Assembly: GCF_016918855.1 (NCBI RefSeq)
Contig: NZ_JADKYB010000001.1
Coordinates: forward strand, 1 to 64,000
Reading direction: 5' to 3'
Source: Actinacidiphila acididurans
Lineage (GTDB): Bacteria > Actinomycetota > Actinomycetes > Streptomycetales > Streptomycetaceae
Length of the DNA stretch: 64,000 nt
Under the pieces are notes generated by a model. That model was not told the DNA's origin. It worked only from the letters and a program-made list of their open reading frames with translations, and ran no database searches. How positions within the stretch are numbered: position 1 is the stretch's first letter; each line of letters starts with the position of its first letter. Positions 9,450 through 18,900 of this stretch are shown here, in pieces. The position numbers were made by a program, and so were the translations under genes.

Positions 9450-9935
9450 ATGACGGAACCGGCGCCCGGAGGGATCACTTCCATCGGGCTGGCGCTGACC
9501 GGCGGGGCGTTGCGCTGGTCGGCACGGCGCAAGGGGACGACCGTGGTCGACACCTCGGAGCTGGGGCTGAAACTGGCCGACGGCACAGAGCTGGGGACCG
9601 CGGGCACGGTGCTCACCGGCTTCGAGCACGGGAGGGTGGACGCCACCTGGCAACCGGCGTACGGCCGTAACGCGCGTGTGTCCGACCAGTTCACACCGGT
9701 GGGCTCGCGCACCTTCGACTCCCAGACCAGCTACGTCCTGCCGGTCGGCGGACGGCACGGCACCACGTACGTCTAGGGTCGCCTTCCCCACCGCCGGCGG
9801 AACCGGCGCCGTCAACACCGCCGTCGCCCGCATCCACCTGATGCCCGGCCGCAACGGCAACCAACTGCGCTTCGCCAACCCGACGGCCCCGCCCCCGTCA
9901 TCGACACCATCGCCGTCCCCCGACCCGCCCCCGTG
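9450..9935 (+). pseudogene. remnant of a GH97 glycosidase with C-terminal CBM35-like module
   Basis: From 9450 to 9776 one frame encodes a GH97 N-terminal domain (GGALRWSARRKG, then TSELGLKLADG, then VDATWQPAYG), but there is no signal peptide and no ribosome site. Immediately after its stop, from 9778 in another frame, the end of a CBM35/CBM6-type lectin fold appears (AFPTAGGTGAVNTA, NQLRFANPTA). A further shift near 9890 continues it as APVIDTIAVPRP. The entire catalytic barrel is missing. This is what remains of a secreted GH97-CBM35 enzyme after a large internal deletion and frameshifts. A promoterless, functional 108-residue protein is the less likely alternative. Confidence 0.65.
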
Positions 9936-9953
9936 ATTCCGCCCCTCGCCACC

Positions 9954-9985
9954 CTCGGCCCCGGCGGAACCCCGCCGGGGCCGAG
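9954..9985. terminator. perfect 14-bp hairpin terminator
   Basis: Left arm 9954-9967 (CTCGGCCCCGGCGG) pairs completely with 9972-9985, with an AACC tetraloop. It lies between the GH97 relic and the convergent kinase gene, so it can terminate transcription from both sides. There is no long T-run, as is usual in these genomes. Confidence 0.75.
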
Positions 9986-10003
9986 CGGGGCAGGATCACT
10001 CCG

Positions 10004-11035
10004 CTACGGCCGCTGCTGGGGCAGCGGTCGAAGCGCGGGCCAGCGGGTGAGCATGCGGTGCCGCATCGCCGCGGCGAGTTGTCCCAGCCCGGTGAGGTCG
10101 CTGCCGCCGTCGGCCGTTATCTCGCCGACGACTCCGAGCCGGTGGACGAGTCGCTGCCGGGCCGTTGCCGTACCCCATGTCCAGTCGCGGTCCGGGAGTT
10201 CGGCCAGGTGGTCGGCGGTGCCGCGGTCGGCTCGCTGGACCAGGGCGTCGCCTCGCAGCAGCCAGCCGGCGCACGCGTCGGTGAGATCGCCCTGGAGCTC
10301 GGTGCCGGTCGCGTCGCGCCATGTCGTGCGGTACGCGGTCTCCGCCGCGTGCAGCAGGGGTCGGGGCGGAGCGGTGACGCACCAGCAGGTCGGGAAGCCG
10401 ATGCGCAGGTAGGCGAGTTCCATCAGGCCGTTGCCGAGTGCGGCCTGTTCGAAGTCGATGAAGCGTACGCCGTCGCCGGTGTGCATGTCGTTCCCGGGGC
10501 AGGGGTCGCCGTGCAGCAGGGCGTGGCCGGGTGCGCCGGCCAGGCGGTTCACGAGATCGTCCAGCTCGTTCCGTACCGCGGCGGACACCGCGACGCCGAG
10601 TGTCCGGGCGAGTCCGAGGAAGGAGCCGACGTCGTCATGGCCCGGGCCGGACCAGGCAGGCAGCGCACCCGCGTCGTCGGCGCCGGTGGCCGCGTGGAGC
10701 CGGGCCAGCGCGCAGGCGTAGCCGACCACCCAGTCCTCGCCGGGCCGCCGGTCGTCCAGGTGCTCCAGCACCAGCACCCGTTCGTCCGGATCGGTGCCCA
10801 GGAGCGCCGGCACCACAGGTGGATCGACCCGGGCCGCGAGCTTCAGCGCGGCCACCTCGCGGCCGTACCTCTCGTCGGCCTCCGGCCCCTCCACCAACTG
10901 CTTGACCACCACCGGCGTACCGGACACCTCGGCCCGCCACACCCGCGACCGCGGACTGCTGCCCAGCCGGCGACCGCGACGAGGTGTGCCGAGCTCGGCC
11001 CGCAGCTTCTCCCCGAACGGGGGCCTCGACCACAT
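10004..11035 (-). CDS. aminoglycoside phosphotransferase (APH)-family kinase
   Basis: The 343-residue protein has the APH/choline-kinase fold. Lys45 in VVVKQL is the nucleotide-binding lysine. HGDPCPGN at 175-182 is the Brenner motif with catalytic Asp177, and FIDFEQ at 192-197 carries Mg-binding Asp194. An N-terminal basic segment precedes the fold. Members phosphorylate aminoglycosides, homoserine, fructosamine, hydroxyurea-type compounds or other small molecules; nothing nearby fixes the substrate, so antibiotic resistance should not be assumed. It is convergent with the upstream relic (shared hairpin) and divergent from the HxlR regulator, with 76 bases between the start codons. Confidence 0.85.
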   Translation of the reverse strand: MWSRPPFGEKLRAELGTPRRGRRLGSSPRSRVWRAEVSGTPVVVKQLVEGPEADERYGREVAALKLAARVDPPVVPALLGTDPDERVLVLEHLDDRRPGEDWVVGYACALARLHAATGADDAGALPAWSGPGHDDVGSFLGLARTLGVAVSAAVRNELDDLVNRLAGAPGHALLHGDPCPGNDMHTGDGVRFIDFEQAALGNGLMELAYLRIGFPTCWCVTAPPRPLLHAAETAYRTTWRDATGTELQGDLTDACAGWLLRGDALVQRADRGTADHLAELPDRDWTWGTATARQRLVHRLGVVGEITADGGSDLTGLGQLAAAMRHRMLTRWPALRPLPQQRP

Positions 11036-11111
11036 GACGTCATCCTCGCACCGGCCGTCGCTCCGAATGCCTGACTTTGTCCGATGCTAGCCAGCGCGTA
11101 CCCTCGGCGGC

Positions 11112-11606
11112 ATGGTGGATCTCCGCAAGAACCGTGATGCGTGGTCGATGGCCAACTGCTCGGTGGCCCGCACTCTTGACGTGGTCGGCACACGGTCGAC
11201 TCTGCTCGTCATGCGCGAGGCGTTCCTCGGCACCCGCAGATTCCACGACTTCGCCGAGCGCATCGGCAGCGGCGAGGCCGTCACCGCCGCGCGCCTGAGG
11301 GACCTGACGGCCGCCGGGCTCATGGAGAAGGTCCCGTACCAGGAACCCGGCCAGCGGACCCGGTACGAGTACCAGCTGACCCAGAAGGGCCGTGACCTCC
11401 TCCACGCCATCATGGCACTGCGCGAATGGGGCGACAGTTGGGCCGCCGACGAGCAGGGGCCCCCGTGGATCTCCACGCACACGGGCTGCGGGGCGGAGGT
11501 CCGCACGGTGATGCGCTGCGCCCACGGGCACGACGTCCACTTCGGTGAGACCACGGTCACCCCGGGCCCGGGCCTCATCCTCACGGACCCGGCGGCGCAC
11601 TCCTGA
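11112..11606 (+). CDS. HxlR-family winged-helix regulator
   Basis: The 164-residue protein begins with the HxlR pattern: a Cys near residue 16 (MANCSVARTLDVVG), then a winged helix (GTRRFHDFAERIG ... RLRDLTAAGLMEK ... YEYQLTQKG). A C-terminal extension of about 50 residues contains two further Cys residues (GCGAEVRTVMRCAHGH), possibly metal- or redox-sensing. It precedes the MFS gene on the same strand and is the natural candidate to bind the long inverted repeat at that gene's promoter. An 8-bp CTGACTTT element occurs both in its own upstream region (11071-11078) and in that repeat, hinting at autoregulation. The effector is unknown. Confidence 0.85.
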   Translation: MVDLRKNRDAWSMANCSVARTLDVVGTRSTLLVMREAFLGTRRFHDFAERIGSGEAVTAARLRDLTAAGLMEKVPYQEPGQRTRYEYQLTQKGRDLLHAIMALREWGDSWAADEQGPPWISTHTGCGAEVRTVMRCAHGHDVHFGETTVTPGPGLILTDPAAHS

Positions 11607-11688
11607 CCACTCCTGACCACGGCCGCGCACTCGTGACCATGGCCGCGGACCCGGGCCCGTGACCCCCGCCTGAGCTCGACCCGCGCAT

Positions 11689-11750
11689 GCTGACTTTTAA
11701 TCTCCATAGCCAGAGTGCTAGCGTCCTGGCTATGGAGATTAAAAGTCAGC
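11689..11750. promoter_or_regulatory. 25-bp perfect inverted repeat enclosing the MFS promoter
   Basis: Arms 11689-11713 and 11726-11750 are exact reverse complements (left arm begins GCTGACTTTTAATCTCC), separated by 12 bases. The spacer contains the -10 hexamer TAGCGT (11719-11724); TTTAAT (11696-11701) is a possible -35 at 17-bp spacing. The right arm covers the ATG at 11732 and the first codons of the MFS gene. A repressor dimer or tetramer bound here would block both polymerase and ribosome access. The HxlR protein encoded upstream is the likely ligand (inference). Confidence 0.75.
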
Positions 11751-13321
11751 TGGGCGTGCCCGCTTCCGCCGCGCCAACCGCCGGCACACCGGCCGCGGCC
11801 ACCGCCTCCGGGGCCGGCGCTCCGGGCGACCGCGGCCGGTGGTTCGGCCTCCTGGTGGTGTGCCTGGGCGTGATGATGGCCTTCGTCGACGTGTCCGCCA
11901 CGATCACGGCCCTTCGCCACATCCAGGACGACCTGCACGTTGCGTCCAGCACGCTGGTCTGGATCACCAGCGCGTACAGCCTCGCGGTGGTGAGCCTGGT
12001 GATGTCGGCGGGCACGCTCGGCGACCTGGTGGGTCGCCGGCTGGTGTTCGTCGGCGGCGCCGCCGTCTTCGTGGCCGGCAGCGTGGTCGCGTTCCTTTCC
12101 GGCAGCTCGGGGACGCTGATCACCGGCCAGATCGTCATGGGCGTGGGCGGAGCCGCACTGCTGCCGTCGAGCCTGGCGATCGTCAGCGCCACCTTCGCCG
12201 ACCCGCAGGAGCGCACCACGGCCATCAGCATCTGGGCGGCGTGCTCCGGACTGGGGCTCGCCATCGGCCCCGTGCTCGCCGGCCTCCTGCTGGAGCACTT
12301 CTCCTGGCACGCCGTGTTCCTGATCAACCTGGTCATCGGCGCCCTCGCGCTCGTCCTCGCCCCGATCCTGGTCTCCGAGTCCAAGCACCCCACCCGGAAG
12401 CTGGACCCGGTCGGCCTCGTGCTGGGCACGGTCGCGACCGCCTCGGCGACGTACGCCATCATCCAGGGCGGCGCCACCGGCTACACGAAGGCGCCGATCA
12501 TCGTGATGTACGTGGTCTTCGCCGTCTCGCTGCTCCTGTTCGTACGTGTCGAGCTGCGCCACCACGACCCCATGCTCGATCTGCGGCTCTTCCGCAGCGC
12601 TTCCTTCTCGGCCGTCATGGGCGTGTCCGCCACGACCATGTTCGGCTTCGTCGGCATATCGCTGCTGAGCGTGCTGTACATGCAGCGGGTGGGGCAGGTC
12701 GCACCGCTCGGCGTCGGGGTGCGGATGCTGTCGATGTTCGGCACGTACATCCTGATCAGCGCGGCGGCCTCGAGGCTGGTGCGCAAGGTCGGCTTCACCG
12801 CGATGCTCACCGCGGGCCTGGTCCTGATGGGCGCCGGGGCCCTCGCCCTGCTGGCCACGGGACCGTCCGGCGACTACGCGAGCATGTGGCCCGGGCTGCT
12901 CGTGGCCGGCGTCGGCGCCGCCCTGCTGACCGCCCCCTCGACCGCGGCGGCGGTCAACAGCGTGCCCGCGCTCCAGGCCGGCATGGCGGCGTCCTCCGTC
13001 AACATGGCCCGCCAGCTCGGGGCCGTGCTCGGTCCCAGCGTGCTCGGCACCATCGTCACGAGCCGCTTCCCCCGCAACCTGCACCACCGGCTCACCGACG
13101 CGGGCGTGCCGGGTCCCCAGGCGGACAAGGTCGTGGCGGGCGCCTCGCACGGCGGCAGCACGGCGGGCCTGCCCGCCGGCCTGGCCCGAGCGGTGGGCGC
13201 CGCCGTGCCCCGCGCCTTCACCGACGCCGTCCACCTGGGCCTCCTCGTCGGCGGCATCGTCCTGCTCGTCATGGCCGTCCCCACGGCACGGTTCGTACGT
13301 CACCGGCCGCCGGGCCAGTAG
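11732..13321 (+). CDS. MFS drug-efflux transporter, 14-helix DHA2/EmrB type
   Basis: 529 residues with about 14 hydrophobic helices and the DHA2 hallmarks: a D-rich first helix (MMAFVDVSATITAL), motif A-like GDLVGRR after helix 2, and the motif C-like GLGLAIGPVLAG in helix 5. It is a proton-driven exporter of drugs or secondary metabolites in the cytoplasmic membrane. The ATG at 11732 is preferred over an upstream ATG at 11687. The -10 hexamer TAGCGT ends 7 bases before it, so the mRNA should begin at or next to the start codon (leaderless), and no ribosome site exists. It is probably induced by release of a regulator from the inverted repeat that overlaps its start, perhaps the HxlR protein encoded just upstream. 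Confidence 0.85.
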   Translation: MEIKSQLGVPASAAPTAGTPAAATASGAGAPGDRGRWFGLLVVCLGVMMAFVDVSATITALRHIQDDLHVASSTLVWITSAYSLAVVSLVMSAGTLGDLVGRRLVFVGGAAVFVAGSVVAFLSGSSGTLITGQIVMGVGGAALLPSSLAIVSATFADPQERTTAISIWAACSGLGLAIGPVLAGLLLEHFSWHAVFLINLVIGALALVLAPILVSESKHPTRKLDPVGLVLGTVATASATYAIIQGGATGYTKAPIIVMYVVFAVSLLLFVRVELRHHDPMLDLRLFRSASFSAVMGVSATTMFGFVGISLLSVLYMQRVGQVAPLGVGVRMLSMFGTYILISAAASRLVRKVGFTAMLTAGLVLMGAGALALLATGPSGDYASMWPGLLVAGVGAALLTAPSTAAAVNSVPALQAGMAASSVNMARQLGAVLGPSVLGTIVTSRFPRNLHHRLTDAGVPGPQADKVVAGASHGGSTAGLPAGLARAVGAAVPRAFTDAVHLGLLVGGIVLLVMAVPTARFVRHRPPGQ

Positions 13322-13495
13322 GCGCCCGAGCGCCGCCCCCGCGTACGGCCCGGAGCGAAGACCTCGTGCGTGCGACACGGGATGCGGCCCCGGCGGCCGC
13401 GTCCCCTTCGCGCCGGAAGCTCGTGCTAGTTTAAAGCGACCGGTCATATTGGTGACTCTGTGGTGGCCGACCAACGCACGGAAGAGGGCAACGAC

Positions 13496-14311
13496 ATGTC
13501 TCGGATGACACCCCGGCACGCCGTCGTGGACGGACTGCGCGTCCGGTACGCGCAGGGCGGCGGAACAGGGCCCGACGCCCTGCTGCTCAGTCCTTGGCCG
13601 GAGAGCGTGTACGCGTTCGACGGCGTGTGGGACGCGCTGTCCGCGCACGCCCGCCTCGTCGCGCTCGACCTGCCGGGATACGGCGATTCGCAGGTGTCCC
13701 AGGAGCTGCAGTCCCCTGAGGCGATGGCCGGGTTCATCCTGCGCGCCGTCGGGGCCCTGGGCCTGGAGCGGCCGCACGTCGTCGGCCCCGACATCGGCAC
13801 CTCCGCGGTGCTGTTCGCGGGTGCCCGGGATCCGCAGGCGTTCCGGAGCATCGTCGTGGGGTCCGGCGGCGTGGCCGTACCCGTGAACGTGACCGGCATT
13901 CTGAAGACCTGGGTGGAGGAGCCCGGGACCGACCAGTACCGGGACCTCGACCCCGCTGCCCTCGTGGACACCGTCCTCGGCACCATCAAGGACTTCACCC
14001 CGGCCGCGCACATCCGCCAGGACTACGTGGACTCCTACCGGGACGGACGCTTCGCGGAATCGGTGAAGTACGTCCAGCAGTATCCGGTCCAGCTTCCCCG
14101 GCTGGCGGAGCTTCTGCCGACGATCACCGCACCCGTGCGGGTCGTCGCCGGAGCCGAGGACCCCGTGGTCCCGGCCGCGAACGCGCGCTTCATCGCCGAC
14201 CGCGTTCCCGGCAGCCGTGTCGACCTGATCGACGGCGCGGGCCACTTCTGCTGGGAGGAACAGCCCGCGGCCTACGCCTCGCTCGTGGCCGACTGGTGGA
14301 ACACCCACTGA
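13496..14311 (+). CDS. alpha/beta hydrolase with Asp nucleophile (dehalogenase/epoxide hydrolase-like)
   Basis: 271 residues with the alpha/beta-hydrolase fold. The nucleophile elbow reads VGPDIGTS, placing Asp99 where esterases have Ser. Asp nucleophiles are typical of haloalkane/fluoroacetate dehalogenases and epoxide hydrolases, though those usually read GHDWG. His250 in GAGHFCWEE is the general base, and the acid is in AEDPVVP. The ATG at 13496 follows GAGGG. A GACCGGTC palindrome (13438-13445) in the upstream region may be an operator. It is likely cytosolic and perhaps detoxifying, but the substrate is unknown. The downstream gene starts 2 bases after its stop, suggesting an operon. Confidence 0.75.
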   Translation: MSRMTPRHAVVDGLRVRYAQGGGTGPDALLLSPWPESVYAFDGVWDALSAHARLVALDLPGYGDSQVSQELQSPEAMAGFILRAVGALGLERPHVVGPDIGTSAVLFAGARDPQAFRSIVVGSGGVAVPVNVTGILKTWVEEPGTDQYRDLDPAALVDTVLGTIKDFTPAAHIRQDYVDSYRDGRFAESVKYVQQYPVQLPRLAELLPTITAPVRVVAGAEDPVVPAANARFIADRVPGSRVDLIDGAGHFCWEEQPAAYASLVADWWNTH

Positions 14312-14313
14312 CC

Positions 14314-15876
14314 ATGCGCGGCCACCGCAGCGTACGGCCGGGTTTTCACTGGCAGCCCCCGTGGGCGTTGTCCGAGGCTGTCGTGTACGCGCCCGCGCCG
14401 TGGGACGTACCCGCGACCGAAGCGGCGGTCAACCGGCCCGGCGGAGTCCACGGACCGCACGGGGTCGCCGAAGCGGGCTTCTCCGGCACGGGCGATCCGC
14501 TGTTCACGGAGACCGCCCGCAGGCTGGGCCGGGACGGCCGTACGCCCGTCGAGCATCTGGACGTCCTGCTGACACTGGACGCCCTTTCTCCCTCCACCGC
14601 CCCGCGGATCGGCCTGCCCTCGGGCGAACTCTTGGCGGGCGCGGGGGCCTACGGGAAGACCCCGCTCCTGTACGGCTGCACTGCGCACAGCGGAGGCCTG
14701 GCGCTCGACGACGACGGCGAGCGCATCACCTGGGAACCGGGTACGACCGTGCTGGTGGAGGATCTGCCGCGCACCTCGGTGGACGCGCTGCCGCGGGCCT
14801 CGTACGCCATGGTCCGCTCCAGCGACGCCGATCCGGCCGACGCACTGCGCCGGGAGGCCTTCGTCCTGCTGGGCACCAGGTATCACAGCGACGTCCCGCC
14901 GGTGCCCGAGGACGCGAGGCCGGCCGAATCCACCTGGCAGGACAGCCGCAGCCACGCGCGCGTGCCGACCGAGTACCCGGGTCTGGCGGACAACGCCGAG
15001 GTGTTCCTGGACGAGGCGCGGGCGACCCTGCTCGTCCGGCGGTTCGGCTTCGACGGCGGCGGGACGGAGTACGCGCTGCCTCTCACGCGCGAACGCTCCG
15101 TTCTCGTCGACGCGATGCGCCGGGAGTATCTGCACTCGGCCGCCGCGTACGCCAGCGTGGGCGCGGATCGGGAAGCCGCCGACACTCTCCGGGACACCCC
15201 GTGGAGTCCGGAGGCGCTGCGCCGGCTGCTCGCCGTGATGAGCGTGGCGACCGCCGCCGACGCCGCGCGCCTGATCGCCCGGTCACCCGACGAATGGCGC
15301 CGGGTGGGCTGGCCCGTCGACGCCGCCGTGGACGACGCCGCCTCGACGCTCCGGAACGCGGAGCCGCGGCAGAGCTGGCGGGTCTCGCAGGCCGCGGCCC
15401 TCGCCTCGGCGGGCATCGCGGCCGAACGTGCCTACGAACTGCGGTCGGCGGGGTTCACCTCGGTCCAGGCCGCGATCTCGGCGGACGCGACCCGGCCGAC
15501 CGCGGCGGCCGGAAAGGCGAAAGCACTGATCGAGGCCTCCGAGACACCGGTCCCGGCCTCGATCGCCGCGGCTCTCGGCACGGCCCGGGAACACAGCGCC
15601 GAGGATGCGCGGACCTGGGGGCAGGACCACCGCAAGAGCTGCGCCCTGGAGGGCTGGGGGCTGTGGGTCACTCTGACCCGCCACACCTTCACGCTGCGCA
15701 ACGGCTCGGTGCGCACGCTGTGGGACGTCACGAACGGCTGGTGGGCGATCAACGACGAGAGCGAGGGCGAGGACGGGCAGTCGAGCTGCGTCTTCACCGA
15801 CGAGGACGAGGCGCTGGCCGCCTGGCGGGCGACCCGATCCGAACTGAAGGCCTACGAAGCACAGCTCCTCGAGTGA
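14314..15876 (+). CDS. unrecognised 520-residue protein
   Basis: I do not recognise a family. The protein is soluble, acidic and has no signal peptide or membrane helix. The N-terminal 200 residues are rich in Gly/Pro turns. The middle (about 290-420) is strongly alpha-helical and Ala-rich with a short repeated look (YELRSAGFTSVQAA...). The C-terminal 100 residues contain a Trp-rich segment (LWDVTNGWWAINDE) and an acidic stretch. The start at 14314 lies just after the stop of the hydrolase gene; a GTG at 14296 overlapping that gene is an alternative. The tight spacing implies cotranscription with the hydrolase. The gene ends before a strong convergent hairpin. Confidence 0.6.
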   Translation: MRGHRSVRPGFHWQPPWALSEAVVYAPAPWDVPATEAAVNRPGGVHGPHGVAEAGFSGTGDPLFTETARRLGRDGRTPVEHLDVLLTLDALSPSTAPRIGLPSGELLAGAGAYGKTPLLYGCTAHSGGLALDDDGERITWEPGTTVLVEDLPRTSVDALPRASYAMVRSSDADPADALRREAFVLLGTRYHSDVPPVPEDARPAESTWQDSRSHARVPTEYPGLADNAEVFLDEARATLLVRRFGFDGGGTEYALPLTRERSVLVDAMRREYLHSAAAYASVGADREAADTLRDTPWSPEALRRLLAVMSVATAADAARLIARSPDEWRRVGWPVDAAVDDAASTLRNAEPRQSWRVSQAAALASAGIAAERAYELRSAGFTSVQAAISADATRPTAAAGKAKALIEASETPVPASIAAALGTAREHSAEDARTWGQDHRKSCALEGWGLWVTLTRHTFTLRNGSVRTLWDVTNGWWAINDESEGEDGQSSCVFTDEDEALAAWRATRSELKAYEAQLLE

Positions 15877-15926
15877 CGCCCCCGTTGTCGGGCCACCCAC
15901 AGCCGAGCCGGGGCGGCCCGCCGACG

Positions 15927-15955
15927 GCCGCCGCCCGCCGGAAGCGGGCGGCGGC
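15927..15955. terminator. 12-bp hairpin, bidirectional terminator
   Basis: GCCGCCGCCCGC (15927-15938) pairs perfectly with 15944-15955 around a 5-base loop. It lies between two convergent genes, only 5 bases beyond the stop of the GH87 gene. Confidence 0.7.
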
Positions 15956-15960
15956 ACGGC

Positions 15961-18900
15961 TCATCGGTTGGCGCTTGCGGTGATGGTGAACTGCGAGCCC
16001 GGTTCGACCAGGACATCGCCGTTCGCCGAATTGGTGATCGTCACGTTCGTGAGAGTCGCGCTGCCCCGGGCGCCGCCCTGGGCGCGGATGCCGGCGCCGT
16101 TGTTGGACTTGTCGATCGTCACGTTGCTGATCACGACGCCCGGCATGTTGCCGCCGCCGGTCTTGAACTGGATGCCGTCGTAGGTCGAGTCGTGGATCTC
16201 GGTGTCCCGGATCGTGACACCGGTGATGTCGCGGTTGGCCGGGAAGAGCGTGATGGCGCCGAACTTCTGCTGCTCGCCCCAGAAGGCGCCACCGGTGCGG
16301 TAGAGGGCGTTGTTGGCGATCAGGGTCTGCCCGGAGAAGGGCAGCGGGTCGTGGTCGGTCGCCAGCATGATGCCCGGGTAGTTCATGGTGTCGTAGACGA
16401 GGTTGTTCTCGATGGTGTTGCCGTAACCGCCGTAGATCGCGATGCCGTTGGCCCGCCAGGGCAGCTGGATGGTGTTGTTGACGAAGTGGTTGTCGTGCCC
16501 GATGTCGACCGAGGTGTCCTTCACGTAGTGGCTGGCCCACACCGCGAGGGAGTCGTCGCCGGTGGTGCGGAAGGAGGAGTTGAAGACTTGTGAATTGCGG
16601 GTGCCGTTGGTGAAGTTGATGCCGTCGGCGTAGGTGTCGCGGATGCGCATGCCGCTGAACTGCAGGCCGTCGGCCGGGCCCCACAGGTCGGGGATGTTGT
16701 CGTAGTCGCGGCCGACCCACACGCCGACGTTGGAGTGCTCGATCCAGACGTTGCTGATCCTGGTGTTCTTGCCGAAGCGGCCGTTGAGGCCGACACCGCC
16801 CTCGGCGTTGCCGTCACCGCCGCGGATCCGGCCCGAGCCGAAGACGGCGATGTCGGAGATCTGCGTGTTGCCGTCGATGTCGAAGCCGAAGTTGCCCTCG
16901 TGCGGGTGGTTGATGCCGCCCGCGTCCTGCGGCTGGGTGAGGGTGTAGAGCTGCGAATACCACATGCCCGCGCCGCGGATCGTGACGTTGCTGATGCCGA
17001 CCTGGTTGTACTGGCCGCGGTGCAGTGGGTCGGGGGTGAGGATCTTCTGCTCCTGCCGCCACTGGCCCGCCGGGATCCAGACGCAGTTGATGACGCCCTT
17101 CTCGTCGTCCATCACGGCCTTCTGGATCGCCGCGGTGTCGTCGATCCCGTCGTCGGGCACCGCGCCGTAGTCGGTGATCGAGGTGCACTCGTCGGGTTTG
17201 GCGGTCGGCGGCGCGACCTGTTCCAGGTCGACCGAGTCGACGATGTAGAAGGACGCGTTGTCGCCCGCGTCGCGCTGCAGCCGGAAGGTGGTGCCGGCCG
17301 GGTAGCTCTGGTTGAGCAGCGCGCTGGTCTCGTCGAACAGCCGCCGGGCGTCGCCGCCGGGACGGTTGGTCAGGCCCTCGGGGTCGTCGGTGGTGCCGTA
17401 GAGCCAGCTGTGCACGGAGGAGAGGGTGAGCTTGCGGACGTAGGTGCCGTTGACGTACAGGCTGAGGGTCGCCTCGATGCCGCCGCCGGAGGGCGCGTCC
17501 GGGATGGAGTTGCGCACCACGATGGAGTTGGTCGGCACGGTCGAGGTGAACTGCACGTACTGGCCGGTGGAGTCCAGCCGTACCGACTTGCGGCCGGAGG
17601 ACTCGGTGGCGAAGTCGGTGTGGCCGAAGGTACGGGTCGGGTCGGCGGTCAGCAGCGTGCCGGTGTACGTGCCGGCCTCGGCCTCGTAGGAGGTGAACGG
17701 GACGGCGGCGCCGCGCCCGACGACGATCGCCTGCGCGAAGGCGTTGTTGCCCTCGTTGGTCTCGGTGACGGTGTTCGTCGCGTCGGCCGTGGCGGTGATG
17801 TTCGCGCCGCCGCCGGTCGCGGTCCAGGTACCGGAGACGTTCACGTTCACGGTGGCGCCGGCGGCGACCGAGGGGGTGCTGGTGTCGAGCGTCGTACCGC
17901 CCGCTGTGAGCCGGGTGACGGTGGTCGCGCCGGAGGCGGTGGTGCCGCGGTTGTGCACCGCGACGGTGAAGGTGACGGCTTGGCCGGGCGACGGGTTCGC
18001 CGGGTCGGCGGTGATGCCGAGCACCTGGAGGTCGGGGCCGGGGCTCTGGGCGACCACCAACGGGCCGGGCGCGGTCAGGGTGTTGTTGGCGTTGTCCAGC
18101 TCGATGACGGCGTCGGTCGGGTCCACGGCCGCGGTGACGGTGTAACTGCCCGTCGCCCGCTTGCCGATGCCGACCGCGACCGTCTGCGAGGCGCCCGCGG
18201 CCAGCGCGCCGACCGAGGCGGTGCCGGCGACGACGCCGCCGATGCTGACGTTGACGGTGGTGGCAGGCGAGGCCGCTGTGCCGGCGTTGCGCACGGTCGC
18301 GCTGACGGTGGTGCTGTCGGTCTCGACCGGGGCGGACGGTGTCCACGTCACGGACGTGACGGTGAGATCCGGGTTGGGCGCCGGGGCGCCGAAGACCTGG
18401 AGCTCGCCGACCTGGCCGCCGGGCGCGCCCGAGTTGCCCGCGAAGGCCAGCCGCACGTCCGCGGCCCTGCCCTGCACCGGGATCCGCACCGAGTTCTGAT
18501 TGCCGGACGGGCTGAAGCTGTACGTGGCCGGGGCGGCCAGCGAGGTGAAGTCGCCGCCGGACTGGCCGCGGCCCAGCACCTGGATGTTCTGCGTCCGCGC
18601 GCCCCAGACCGGGTCCGGGTTGAGCTTGACCACGACCGAGGTGAGATCGGCGTCGGCTCCCAGCTTCGCGGTCAGCGTCGCGGGGAAACCGGCGGACTCC
18701 CAGTAGGTGCCGATCTGCCCGTCGGTGGCGTTGGCGGCGATGAAGTTCTGCGTCGCCGAGGACGCCTCGGCCGGCTTGCCGTGCGCGAGGTCGGTGCCGC
18801 CGCCGTCACCGGGGTCGCCCGGGTCGCCGGGGTCGGTGCTCACGGTGCCGTGGACCTCCAGCTCCGAGAGCTGGGCCGCGGGCCAGCCGGTGTTGGCCGT

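Noticed and set aside
10004..11035. Aminoglycoside resistance gene
   Set aside because: The kinase fold is clear, but the family phosphorylates many small molecules and nothing in the context points to an antibiotic.
11087..14308. A 1073-codon minus-strand frame across the HxlR, MFS and hydrolase genes
   Set aside because: Composition is typical of an antisense shadow in GC-rich DNA; all three plus-strand genes are well supported.
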